A DNA stretch of 27,243 bases, taken from NCBI GenBank assembly GCA_030620115.1, contig JAUXFG010000042.1, positions 1 through 27,243 of the forward strand, in the 5' to 3' direction. The number at the start of each line of letters is the position of its first letter. The first letter of the stretch is position 1. The notes below the pieces were generated by a model. That model ran no database searches. It worked only from the letters and a program-made list of their open reading frames with translations, and was not told the DNA's origin. The translations under genes were made by a program, and so were the position numbers. This DNA comes from Candidatus Fermentibacterota bacterium. GTDB lineage: Bacteria; JAFGKV01. Below are positions 14,188-21,565 of the stretch, one piece after another.

Positions 14188-14888
14188 TGATGCGCTCAGC
14201 GAGGAAGTGATCGCCCATGAAGCTATCCATGAGCTTATGCGGCCTTATCTGAGAAGATGGTTGAGGTTAAGGCGCGAACACCCGAGAGAATAAGGAGATA
14301 TCGCCCGGATAGGGGGTGAGAACATCCTGCACTGGCTCCACAGGAGGCGTGCCGGAAAAAGCTTGATGCAGCAACCGCTTTGAAGGCTTTTTGGGAAGAT
14401 TTGAACAACTTATCAACACCTCACATAAACACTTCTTCGCTCTCGACAATGGTCTTCAGGCAGGATAAAGACAGAAGGAAGGACTACACCAAAACAGGGG
14501 CTCTGTCAATCGAAAAAATCCCCTATGTGGTGGATTTTTGGGAGGTGAGCTTGACCGCCGAGGGAGCACGTGTTATTTCGGGACCCGATCCAAGAGGGTA
14601 ATCCCTTCTGCCACAAGGAAGAAAAAGCGAGAGTCGGGCGTCGTGCAAATATCAGCCCTCATTTATGATAGCTGGAGAATTCCGTTTCGCTCCGCAAGGG
14701 TGGCATTGGAATGATGGAAAACTTGGTTGGAAGGATTTGGATCCTATCGGCTCTTTACTCCGAGAGGACACCATTCCACCATTTCGTGAGAGAAATCGAA
14801 GGTGGGTCGGCGCAGAAGACGTTGTGTGCCAATGAGTTCATAAAACTTCCGATAGATTATATCAATGAGACAGGAAAGGGAATAGATT
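14188..14888. other. Divergent dnaA-rpmH intergenic region
   Basis: About 700 bases between two divergently read gene sets. It should contain the promoters of dnaA (leftward) and rpmH-rnpA-yidD-yidC (rightward), but no box pair stands out. A DnaA-box variant TTATCAACA occurs at 14410-14418. The short frames here (for example 14380-14601) show no recognisable protein pattern. In many bacteria the dnaA-rpmH gap carries an origin or part of one, so this is the alternative oriC site. Confidence 0.55.
14410..14418 (+). promoter_or_regulatory. DnaA-box variant TTATCAACA
   Basis: One mismatch from the consensus TTATCCACA, in the dnaA-rpmH intergenic region. Together with the perfect box at 14159 it makes a thinner cluster than the one in 12579-12810. 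Confidence 0.45.
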
Positions 14889-15023
14889 ATGTCAATCACG
14901 TATCGCCCGAGCAATAGGCGGCGAAAGAATACCCACGGTTTTCGTCATAGGATGAGCACACGATGGGGACGAAAGATCATCAATGCTCGCCGGGGCAAGC
15001 GTCGAAAACGTCTCTCCGCATAA
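14889..15023 (+). CDS. rpmH: 50S ribosomal protein L34
   Basis: A 44-residue, extremely basic ribosomal protein of the large subunit. The sequence contains the whole family pattern: [20 protein letters not shown], then [18 protein letters not shown] before the stop. The start ATG at 14889 has a purine-rich GGAAAGGGA upstream. It is the first gene of the rightward cluster rpmH-rnpA-yidD-yidC-khpB, a nearly universal order beside oriC. Its last 41 bases are also read in another frame as the N-terminus of RnpA. Confidence 0.96.
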   Translation: MSITYRPSNRRRKNTHGFRHRMSTRWGRKIINARRGKRRKRLSA

Positions 15024-15378
15024 TGAACGTCTCCCCAGACGGGAGAGACTTCATAGGCAAGCGGATTTCTTGCGCCTGAGGAGGCACGGCAAACGCAAGG
15101 GCGGGAAATATCTTGTGATGCGCTACGAGCATGGGGAATCGTTTCCCGCAATGGGTATTGCGGTGGGGCGCGTGGTTGGTGGCGCGGTGGTACGTGCGGC
15201 GGTGCGGCGAAGGATCAGAGAGTCATATCGAAAGAACCGTTTCGCGCTCAAACCTGCTCGGATGCTCTTTATTGCACGACCCCAGAGTGCACAAGCCAGT
15301 GTCTTGCAGATAGGAGAAGAGATGAAAGTGCTCTGGCGCCGAGCAGACCTATGGAAGCAGATCGAATGCAACGGATAG
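14983..15378 (+). CDS. rnpA: Ribonuclease P protein component
   Basis: Protein subunit of RNase P, which helps the catalytic RNA cleave tRNA 5' leaders. 131 residues. The family layout is present: [18 protein letters not shown], then [25 protein letters not shown] with the basic helix, then RMLFIARP and the C-terminal acidic/hydrophobic segment. The only usable start before the conserved part is the ATG at 14983, which lies inside rpmH in a different frame, so the genes overlap by 41 bases. The core basic motif reads [11 protein letters not shown] where most RnpA have a VKRNRIKR-like RN(R/K). It is followed by yidD, overlapping by 28 bases. Confidence 0.92.
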   Translation: MLAGASVENVSPHNERLPRRERLHRQADFLRLRRHGKRKGGKYLVMRYEHGESFPAMGIAVGRVVGGAVVRAAVRRRIRESYRKNRFALKPARMLFIARPQSAQASVLQIGEEMKVLWRRADLWKQIECNG

Positions 15379-15605
15379 CGACACAAATAATAATAATGAT
15401 CATCAAGGGATACCAGGCGTTGGTGTCACCGTTTCTTCCACCGAGCTGCCGGTTCACGCCCTCGTGCTCCTCGTATGCGCTCACAAGCATAGGGCGGTTC
15501 GGCCCGGTGCGGGGCGGCATGCTGGCTCTGCGCAGAATACTACGATGTCACCCGTGGAATCTTGGTGGTTATGATCCGGTTCCTCCAGGTGTGGAGAGGG
15601 AGTAA
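15351..15605 (+). CDS. yidD: Membrane protein insertion efficiency factor YidD
   Basis: A small amphipathic inner-membrane-associated protein (84 residues) that supports YidC-dependent insertion. The diagnostic block [20 protein letters not shown], with three conserved cysteines, is followed by [15 protein letters not shown] and GGYDPVP. The start may be at 15351 or at the ATG 15366 (MQRIATQ), and both lie inside rnpA. It sits between rnpA and yidC as in most bacteria. Confidence 0.95.
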   Translation: MEADRMQRIATQIIIMIIKGYQALVSPFLPPSCRFTPSCSSYALTSIGRFGPVRGGMLALRRILRCHPWNLGGYDPVPPGVERE

Positions 15606-15609
15606 GGCA

Positions 15610-17256
15610 TTGGATAGGAAGCTCATTCTTTTTTTCGTACTGGTCGCATTGACCATGTGGATCTCACAGAAGCTGATCTATAGCAAGTATCCCAGAACCC
15701 CTGTTCAGAAGGCAACGGAAGAGGTATCGGAAACGCCACCATCAGCGGAGGCGCCGCAGTCTCCTTTGGCTTCTCCTTACATTGTTCAAGAAGAGCCACC
15801 AGAAGGTGTGCGTGAGCAGGCGGCCGAGAAAAGCAGCTACGAGGAACTGATACCCGGATTCGTACCTGCAGAGGAAAAGACAGTCACCATTACTACCGGA
15901 CAGCTGGAGCTGGTGCTGGCATCGCGGGGAGGGACGCTGTCATCATGGCGGCTCCCGGAGTACCAGAGGAAAGATGGCGCCGTGGTGTCACTCTTCCCTC
16001 AAGACTATGCGGGCGCGCTCTCTCTGGTGGTACAAAGGGGAGGAAAGGAATACTCGCTTTCTGATCTGCCGTTTGACATGGAGGTCAACAGATCGCCAGG
16101 AGAGGGCTTTGCTGCTTCGGTTCGATGGACGGCCCGCGGCAATCAAGGAGCGTGGATCAGGAAGGAACTAAAGATACCAGAAGAGGGCTATATATGCCGT
16201 TTCTCCGTGGAGAGCGGGGGTATGGGTCTGGCCGGATTCACTACTGTCTGGCCCGCGGGCGTGGTTTCTACGGAGGAGAATGAGAAGGACGACAAGTCAT
16301 TCTTCGCCCTCATGGCAGGCACGACCGGGAATGCGTGGAAGAAGAATCTGAAGAAGATAAGACCCGAGGCGCCGGAAAGGCGGGAAGGTCCGTTGGATTG
16401 GGCCGGGATAAGGACGAAATATTTTCTCGCGGCCATGGTGCCAGACTCGTTGTCATGGCACCGCATCACATCTTTGGGCGGCTCCGATCAGGGCTCAATA
16501 GGAATGGCCATCCAAAGCCTTGCGCCGGGGGGGAGTATCAAGGAGGGTTACGCGCTTTTCTTGGGGCCTGTGGATTATGATCTCGTGGCACCATTAGGGC
16601 GAGGCGTCACGAATGCGGTGGAGATGGGGAATAAATATCTGCGGCCCATTGGAAGGATCATCCTGCTCTTTTTCACGAAAGTCCATGGCGTGATTCCCAA
16701 CTTCGGAATAGTGATCATTCTCTTCGCCATCACGATAAAAATAATCTTGCATCCTTTCACTAGGAAGAGCATGCAATCCATGAAAAAGATGCAAGAGCTT
16801 CAGCCAAAGCTTGCAGAAATAAAGGAGAAGTATAAGAAGAATCAACAGAAACAACAAGAAGAGACCATGAAGATGTATCGGGAACACGGCGTGAATCCGC
16901 TTGGAGGATGTCTACCCCTGGTTTTTCAGATGCCGATATTCTTCGCGATGTTCCCCATATTGAAATCGTCGATTTACCTACGAGGAGCAATGTTCATCCC
17001 TGGTTTTGTGAGCGATCTCTCACAACCAAGCCCTATTCTCCCGATACTCATGGGGATCACGCAGTTCTTCAGTAGCAAGATGATGGCGACGCCCAACCAG
17101 AACAAGATGATGCTGTACGGAATGCCTTTGTTTTTTACCTACATGTTCTTTCGTTTTCCTGCGGGGCTCGTACTCTACTGGCTGGTATTCAATCTCCTCC
17201 AGATCGCGCAGCAAATGTGGCAGAAGAGATCAGCACAAAAATCAGGGCAAGGATAG
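15610..17256 (+). CDS. yidC: Membrane protein insertase YidC
   Basis: Insertase for inner-membrane proteins, working alone or with SecYEG. From TTG at 15610 it has 548 residues and starts LDRKLILFFVLVAL (read as Met), the typical first membrane helix. A variable linker follows, then the large periplasmic beta-rich domain (about residues 90-330). The conserved Oxa1/YidC core comes next, with HGVIPNFGIVIILFAITIK, a coiled cytoplasmic loop rich in K/Q, and GGCLPLVFQMPIFFAMF. I prefer TTG 15610 to the ATG at 15562 because GGGAG and AAGG lie just upstream and it directly follows the yidD stop. The periplasmic domain implies a Gram-negative envelope. Confidence 0.96.
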   Translation: MDRKLILFFVLVALTMWISQKLIYSKYPRTPVQKATEEVSETPPSAEAPQSPLASPYIVQEEPPEGVREQAAEKSSYEELIPGFVPAEEKTVTITTGQLELVLASRGGTLSSWRLPEYQRKDGAVVSLFPQDYAGALSLVVQRGGKEYSLSDLPFDMEVNRSPGEGFAASVRWTARGNQGAWIRKELKIPEEGYICRFSVESGGMGLAGFTTVWPAGVVSTEENEKDDKSFFALMAGTTGNAWKKNLKKIRPEAPERREGPLDWAGIRTKYFLAAMVPDSLSWHRITSLGGSDQGSIGMAIQSLAPGGSIKEGYALFLGPVDYDLVAPLGRGVTNAVEMGNKYLRPIGRIILLFFTKVHGVIPNFGIVIILFAITIKIILHPFTRKSMQSMKKMQELQPKLAEIKEKYKKNQQKQQEETMKMYREHGVNPLGGCLPLVFQMPIFFAMFPILKSSIYLRGAMFIPGFVSDLSQPSPILPILMGITQFFSSKMMATPNQNKMMLYGMPLFFTYMFFRFPAGLVLYWLVFNLLQIAQQMWQKRSAQKSGQG

Positions 17257-17286
17257 TCCATACGCATCACCTCACAGACATAGAGC

Positions 17287-17344
17287 TTAGCCCGGACTTC
17301 TCACCGGATGTCGCAACAGGAAGTTAGTGAGAAGTTGGGGTTAG
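17287..17344. repeat. TIR repeat element, minimal copy C
   Basis: The left end TTAGCCCGGACTTCTCACCG (17287-17306) faces a degenerate inverted end (AGTGAGAAGTTGGGGTTAG, 17326-17344) with only about 20 bases between them. The element lies 30 bases downstream of the yidC stop and could fold as a hairpin. It may serve as a transcript end between yidC and khpB. Confidence 0.75.
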
Positions 17345-17434
17345 GAAGTAGAAGGCTGTAGATCAGGGCGGTACACAGAGGACGAGATACTCGATCCCTG
17401 GTGGGTTAACATCAGGAAGGAAGAGGGAATTCGC

Positions 17435-18322
17435 ATGGAACCATTCGAGCAGCAAGGCAAGACCATTGAGGGGGCTCTTAAGGCGGCGGAAGAACTGATA
17501 GGAAGAAAGCTCAGAGAATCGGAGTACACGGTGGTTGAGGCAGGCTCTCGCGGCGTCCTGGGCTTGATAGGAGCCCGTCCGTCCATTCTGAAAATATCAC
17601 CCAAGGATCTACCTGGGCCGTCGAAGGACACAGACCCAAAGATATCACAGTTGGCCGCGACTGGAGCCGAGAAACTTCTCCAGCATATGGGATTCCGAGG
17701 TGAGGTGTCAGTCGGGTTTTCGGACAAGTACTATAAAGTCGACATCGAGATAGAAGAGGATGATGGAGGCATACTCATTGGGAGACGAGGATCCACGTTG
17801 GAGGCCTTTCAGCACATGCTCAGGAGATTTGTGGAAAAGAATGTAGGCACAGGGGTTCCCATTGTGGTAGACGTGGGAGGCTACCGCGTGCGGCGTCGCG
17901 AAGCGATGATACAGCGGGCGATGAGGTCTGCCCAGCAAGTGAAGCAGACGGGCAGACGTATCACCCTCGACCCGATGGCTCCCGGTGAGCGGAGAGCGGT
18001 GCACCTGGCACTCAAAGAGGATCGCGATATATCGACCTATTCAGTGGGGAGTGAGCCCGAGAGAAAGATCGTGATTGCACCGGCTGGCGGCGGGAGACAA
18101 ACCAGGAGGCCTCAGCGGACAGAAGATCGTCGGGAACGCGAGAAGCGCGTGGTCTCACCACCACGAGAGATCCCGGAGCAGATCCCGGAGCAGCCCCAGG
18201 AGCGGTCCCCGTCGGTTCAAGAGATCAAGCCGCCATCGGAAATGGCATATGGGAGAAAGAGGATTTACCGCCGCCCGAGGAATCGTCCGGTGAAACCCAC
18301 ATCGTCGGACGAAAGCCGGTGA
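17435..18322 (+). CDS. khpB: RNA-binding protein KhpB (Jag)
   Basis: Cytosolic RNA-binding protein encoded after yidC in most bacteria, 295 residues. The Jag-N domain (about 8-60) has KTIEGALKAAEELIG and GSRGVLGLIGARP. A KH type II domain follows with the loop GRRG (116-119), then an R3H domain with R186-x3-H190 in GERRAVHLALK. After residue 210 comes a disordered R/P/E-rich tail with a short internal repeat (IPEQ twice), longer than in most Jag proteins. The start ATG has a purine-rich AGGAAGAGGG upstream. The last codons (GAC GAA AGC CGG TGA) lie inside a TIR repeat end, so the repeat supplies the stop. Confidence 0.93.
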   Translation: MEPFEQQGKTIEGALKAAEELIGRKLRESEYTVVEAGSRGVLGLIGARPSILKISPKDLPGPSKDTDPKISQLAATGAEKLLQHMGFRGEVSVGFSDKYYKVDIEIEEDDGGILIGRRGSTLEAFQHMLRRFVEKNVGTGVPIVVDVGGYRVRRREAMIQRAMRSAQQVKQTGRRITLDPMAPGERRAVHLALKEDRDISTYSVGSEPERKIVIAPAGGGRQTRRPQRTEDRREREKRVVSPPREIPEQIPEQPQERSPSVQEIKPPSEMAYGRKRIYRRPRNRPVKPTSSDESR

Positions 18323-18336
18323 GAAGTGCGGGTTAA
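18310..18336. repeat. Solo TIR end (copy D) shared by two convergent gene ends
   Basis: CGAAAGCCGGTGAGAAGTGC followed by GGGTTAA is the right end of the repeat family without a nearby left partner. The TGA stop of khpB (18320-18322, plus strand) and the TAA stop of the methyltransferase (18333-18335, minus strand) both fall inside it. Confidence 0.8.
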
Positions 18337-19184
18337 TCGGCGACCTTGCGCGCCGAGATAGCGAAGAACCCCTCCTGGCCAGGATCGGGCTTGCCGGTGA
18401 GGGATGGATATATCCTGATGTCACCGAATCCCTGTTCATGGAGCATGGCTCGATACTCATGATCAGAATAGACCTGGAGCGTCTGTGCATAAAGGGTCAC
18501 TGATGCGCTCGTCGTGTGGACGATAAAGTAGCGCAGCGTAGCCGTGGAGGATTCGCCGCTCCAGAAGCTTTCTTCTAGACATAGGTAAGGATCGTCGGAG
18601 AAAATGCCATGTTCCACTGAGAACCAAGTGGGCGGCTGCGTACCGAGGCGCTTGGCGCCATCATAGGAATGTGGTTCGAGAAGCAAAGTGCCACCGAAAG
18701 CCAAGGCCTCATGTGCTTTGCGCAATATGGTGTGGGCATCGCTGCCTTTGAAGGAATTGATCTCCCCATAGATGAGCATAACAAGATCAAAATCAGACCC
18801 ATAGGGCGTATTTCTGATATCTCCATGGAGATAGGTGCAATCCACGTCATGCTTGTTGGCTTGATCCATGGCATACATGATGGACGCAGGAGAACAGTCT
18901 ATGCCCACGCACCGATGTCCAAACAGAGAAAGCCTTTTGGTGTAGAAGCCGGGGCCAGATGCCAGATCCAGGATTCTCTTGGGAACGCTCTTGAGCAGGA
19001 TTCTCTGAATCCAAGCCACATGGGTCTCGATTTTGTCAAAGCGGCGGCTCGCCCAGTCATGATCTTGCGAGAGATGCTCCTTAAGCATTCGCTGGCTGAA
19101 TGAAGGATCACCCCAGGGAATATTCTCCGCTTCTCCCGACGGTAAAGGCGGGTCTGCGCGATGCACCACATCAATAAGATCCAT
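18333..19184 (-). CDS. Class I SAM-dependent methyltransferase
   Basis: A 283-residue protein with the Rossmann-type methyltransferase core. Motif I is ILDLASGPGFYTKRL (residues 71-85), an acidic residue ends the second strand in CVGIDCSPASI, and DFDLVMLIYGEINSF forms the motif IV region, followed by LAFGGTLLLEPH. Before the core lies FSQRMLKEHLSQDHDWASRR, which resembles a group of uncharacterised bacterial methyltransferases. The substrate cannot be read. The start ATG has GGAAGG upstream. It lies 12 bases after the thioredoxin-like gene on the same strand, so the two probably share a transcript. Confidence 0.82.
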   Translation of the reverse strand: MDLIDVVHRADPPLPSGEAENIPWGDPSFSQRMLKEHLSQDHDWASRRFDKIETHVAWIQRILLKSVPKRILDLASGPGFYTKRLSLFGHRCVGIDCSPASIMYAMDQANKHDVDCTYLHGDIRNTPYGSDFDLVMLIYGEINSFKGSDAHTILRKAHEALAFGGTLLLEPHSYDGAKRLGTQPPTWFSVEHGIFSDDPYLCLEESFWSGESSTATLRYFIVHTTSASVTLYAQTLQVYSDHEYRAMLHEQGFGDIRIYPSLTGKPDPGQEGFFAISARKVAD

Positions 19185-19196
19185 ACTGTATCCTTC

Positions 19197-19799
19197 CTAT
19201 GGTCTCAGGCTGGCGGCGCAACTATCATCAAGTGCGTATCCGTTCGATATCCACCTTTGCATTTGGGACGGACCCACGAGCGAGAGAACGAGAGTCCGAT
19301 CAGTAAACTGCCAACAGTTCTTCTCCTTGTCATGATAGCACTTGTCAGAGAATATCATTAGCTGTGGTACTCCGGGGACTTCGCTGAGTTTCAAATACTG
19401 CAACAAGATCTCGTTTTTGTAATGACCTCCAATGGAAATCTCATCCCAGGGCCCACATTTGCCAACGAATCTCATCGCGGATCTGAGGTATCGATCCATG
19501 CATACGCACACGAATTTCACCGTACGGTTTTTGGCTATGTCGGATTTTGGGAACTCTTGCCGGATTGTATCGATCGCCGATAGAGTGCTTTCCATTGTGC
19601 AGCCGGGGCAGGTGCTCCCTCCAAAGTAGTAGACAACGAATCGATCATAAGTGCGAGGCTCTCGTGACCATTCCGAGTATGTGAGAAGGTTCGTGCCGCC
19701 CCGATAGCCGCGGTAAAAACCAAAAGCAAAGGCCATAAGGCAAAGGAGCAGCAGGATAAGCAAACCGGATAGAAAGAGAGCAACTCGCTTTAGCTTCAT
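19197..19799 (-). CDS. Membrane-anchored thioredoxin-fold protein with CPGC motif
   Basis: A 200-residue protein with an N-terminal signal anchor (about 6-28) and an extracytoplasmic domain. The domain starts RFVVYYFGGSTCPGCTMEST, with the redox motif C64-P-G-C67 after a beta strand as in thioredoxins. A VPGVPQLMIF segment supplies the expected cis-proline (P145). Further cysteines at 98, 100 and 115 and two near the C-terminus are unusual for a simple thioredoxin. The likely role is thiol-disulfide exchange or reporting in the periplasm, inferred from the fold. AGGAGG lies upstream of the ATG. It is the first gene of a pair with the methyltransferase. Confidence 0.7.
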   Translation of the reverse strand: MKLKRVALFLSGLLILLLLCLMAFAFGFYRGYRGGTNLLTYSEWSREPRTYDRFVVYYFGGSTCPGCTMESTLSAIDTIRQEFPKSDIAKNRTVKFVCVCMDRYLRSAMRFVGKCGPWDEISIGGHYKNEILLQYLKLSEVPGVPQLMIFSDKCYHDKEKNCWQFTDRTLVLSLVGPSQMQRWISNGYALDDSCAASLRP

Positions 19800-20533
19800 G
19801 TTGCCTCCTCGTAACTTCTCAATAGGTTATAATATCTCACCGCCTCCCCCTTCTTGAAAAGCCGATTATTGGACATAGACGACACCGAGGGTATTTCCTC
19901 TCCAACTCAACATCAGCGGAATCGGGATCGCAATCGAAATCATCCACCAAGTATTTCATTTCTCTCCCTCCGCATCCCGCTCAACAGTTCATCAGGTCAA
20001 TAGGCTTGTGCAACCTCAAACATCAGTAACACCTATGCTCCTTGCTCCGTCATCTGCACGCTGAAAGCTCTCTTCTCCCCAATCCCCTCATTCCCGCAAT
20101 TCGCAATCCAGTATTCCAGCAATTCCCCATTCCGTCATTCCATCTCTGGAGGGACGGGCTCTGTCGCATCCGACGTATCGAGCATCAACGGCCATGACCG
20201 AGCATGGCCCTCCATCATCCTCTCTTCGACGTTGAATGTTGAATGTTTCCGCGAGCCGGCGGATTGGACGTTTGGACAAAACGAATCCGATTTTCTCCTT
20301 CATGTCTCGCCATGTCAGGGCTGTGGGCATTTTGTCTCCGTGCCCCAGGGGTACGCCCTATCGGGCTTGCCCTGGGCTGGTATGTCAGGCCCCTTCGGGG
20401 CACACTGGCAGCTCATTCCCAAAACATCAAGGAGTTGGGTTTCACTTCAGATTGCCCCCAGTGTTAACGCGAACTTCTCATCCCGCGGCTGACGTGGGAG
20501 GGTCTCGCCACGAAAGCCGGTGAGAAGTCCGGG
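19800..20533. other. Gene-free spacer with repeat words
   Basis: About 730 bases between the thioredoxin-like gene and the propeller lipoprotein. I see no recognisable gene on either strand. It contains repeated low-complexity words (TTCGCAATCC, CCCCATTCCGTCATTCC, GTTGAATGTTGAATG) and ends in TIR element copy E (20464-20536). Confidence 0.6.
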
Positions 20534-20536
20534 CTA
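20464..20536. repeat. TIR repeat element, copy E (73 bp)
   Basis: The left end variant TTAACGCGAACTTCTCA (20464-20480) is followed by the internal palindrome-like TCCCGCGGCTGACGTGGGA (20481-20499) and the right end CGAAAGCCGGTGAGAAGTCC...GGGCTA (20511-20536). The last three bases CTA are the TAG stop of the lipoprotein gene read on the minus strand. Confidence 0.82.
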
Positions 20537-21541
20537 CCCTATCCTCAACTTGTAGATCTTGGCTTCTGTCCAATCTGCAAGCCATAAGTAACCGAGCGCG
20601 TATTCGATGCCGCAACTCAGATAGCCACCTGGTGAATCGTAGGTTGAAACCGTTTTCCCCGATCTATCAAACTTGTAGATCTTCCCGGCATCGATATCGA
20701 TGTTCCAGAGGTAAGCTCCATCAAAGGCAAGGCCATTGGGGCACGGACCTGGGGAAACAAATGAGACAAGGGTATTTCCCGAAGTGTCGAGCTTGTATAT
20801 CCGGCCGGATGAATCAGCATTCCAGAGGTGTACTCCGTCAAAGGCGAGGCCGGTGGGTGCAGTGCCTGGTGAGCTGAACGTTGCAATTACGTTTCCCGAG
20901 GTGTCGAATTCGTGTATTTGGTGGTCGAAATGGGCGGTACCCCAGAGGTACATTCTGTCGTACGTCAAATCCGAGGCATGTAAGCCAGGGAGAATGGAAA
21001 AAGATGAAATAATATTCCCTTGTGTGTCTACATTGAAGATCTCCGACCCCGCCACGCTTACCCAAAAGGAGCCATCTGCAAACGTCAACCCTGAAGGCAT
21101 GCTCCCTGGTGAATCGAAAGCGGAAACAATCGTCAGTGTGCCGTCGACCGGATTCTTGGAGGCCTCCCATGTTCCGCTGTCTTCTGAGGTATGATCCTCG
21201 TATGCTCCTGACGCCAGAGTGTCTCCTTGCACTGTACCGGTGAAAGTGATCTGTTGGGCAATGTCACCGAATGATATCTCATATCCGTTGACGATGCCTG
21301 TCAACTGCTCGCCATACATGTCGCCTTCCGGTAGATCAATCGAGCCGACGAGCGATGATCCTTGCTGCACAATGTTTGCGATGAGAGAGCCGTTCGAACT
21401 CGAAATCGAGCTGCTCCAGGCACCGAACCAAATCCCGTTCATATTTGCTGAATCCTCAGGACTCGTGCTGTCGCCACAAGCCACCGCCAAGAGAACCAGG
21501 GGAACAAGGAGACGGGTGATTTTCGGGGTATTTTCATTCAT
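20534..21541 (-). CDS. Secreted lipoprotein with beta-propeller-like repeats
   Basis: A 335-residue predicted lipoprotein. Residues 10-21 are hydrophobic and end in a lipobox-like LAVAC with the lipidated Cys22 followed by GDSTSP. Residues 33-125 form a beta-rich domain (SLVGSIDLPEG, ITFTGTVQGDTLASG) resembling small lipoprotein adhesin or stability domains. From about 140 to the end there are roughly five 40-residue repeats of the form SPG-x-x-P-x-GLAFDG-x-x-LWN, with D-x-x-G-x-IYK-x-D-x-SGN, typical of a beta-propeller (NHL/SMP-30-like). Function unknown, probably carbohydrate or protein binding on the cell surface. It follows the CotH gene by 24 bases. The stop codon lies in a repeat end. 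Confidence 0.78.
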   Translation of the reverse strand: MNENTPKITRLLVPLVLLAVACGDSTSPEDSANMNGIWFGAWSSSISSSNGSLIANIVQQGSSLVGSIDLPEGDMYGEQLTGIVNGYEISFGDIAQQITFTGTVQGDTLASGAYEDHTSEDSGTWEASKNPVDGTLTIVSAFDSPGSMPSGLTFADGSFWVSVAGSEIFNVDTQGNIISSFSILPGLHASDLTYDRMYLWGTAHFDHQIHEFDTSGNVIATFSSPGTAPTGLAFDGVHLWNADSSGRIYKLDTSGNTLVSFVSPGPCPNGLAFDGAYLWNIDIDAGKIYKFDRSGKTVSTYDSPGGYLSCGIEYALGYLWLADWTEAKIYKLRIG

Positions 21542-21565
21542 GGTAATATCACCTCCACATTGAGG

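Noticed and set aside
14380-14601. Plus-strand 73-codon frame in the dnaA-rpmH gap
   Set aside because: No ribosome site, no family resemblance, lies in a probable regulatory/origin region.
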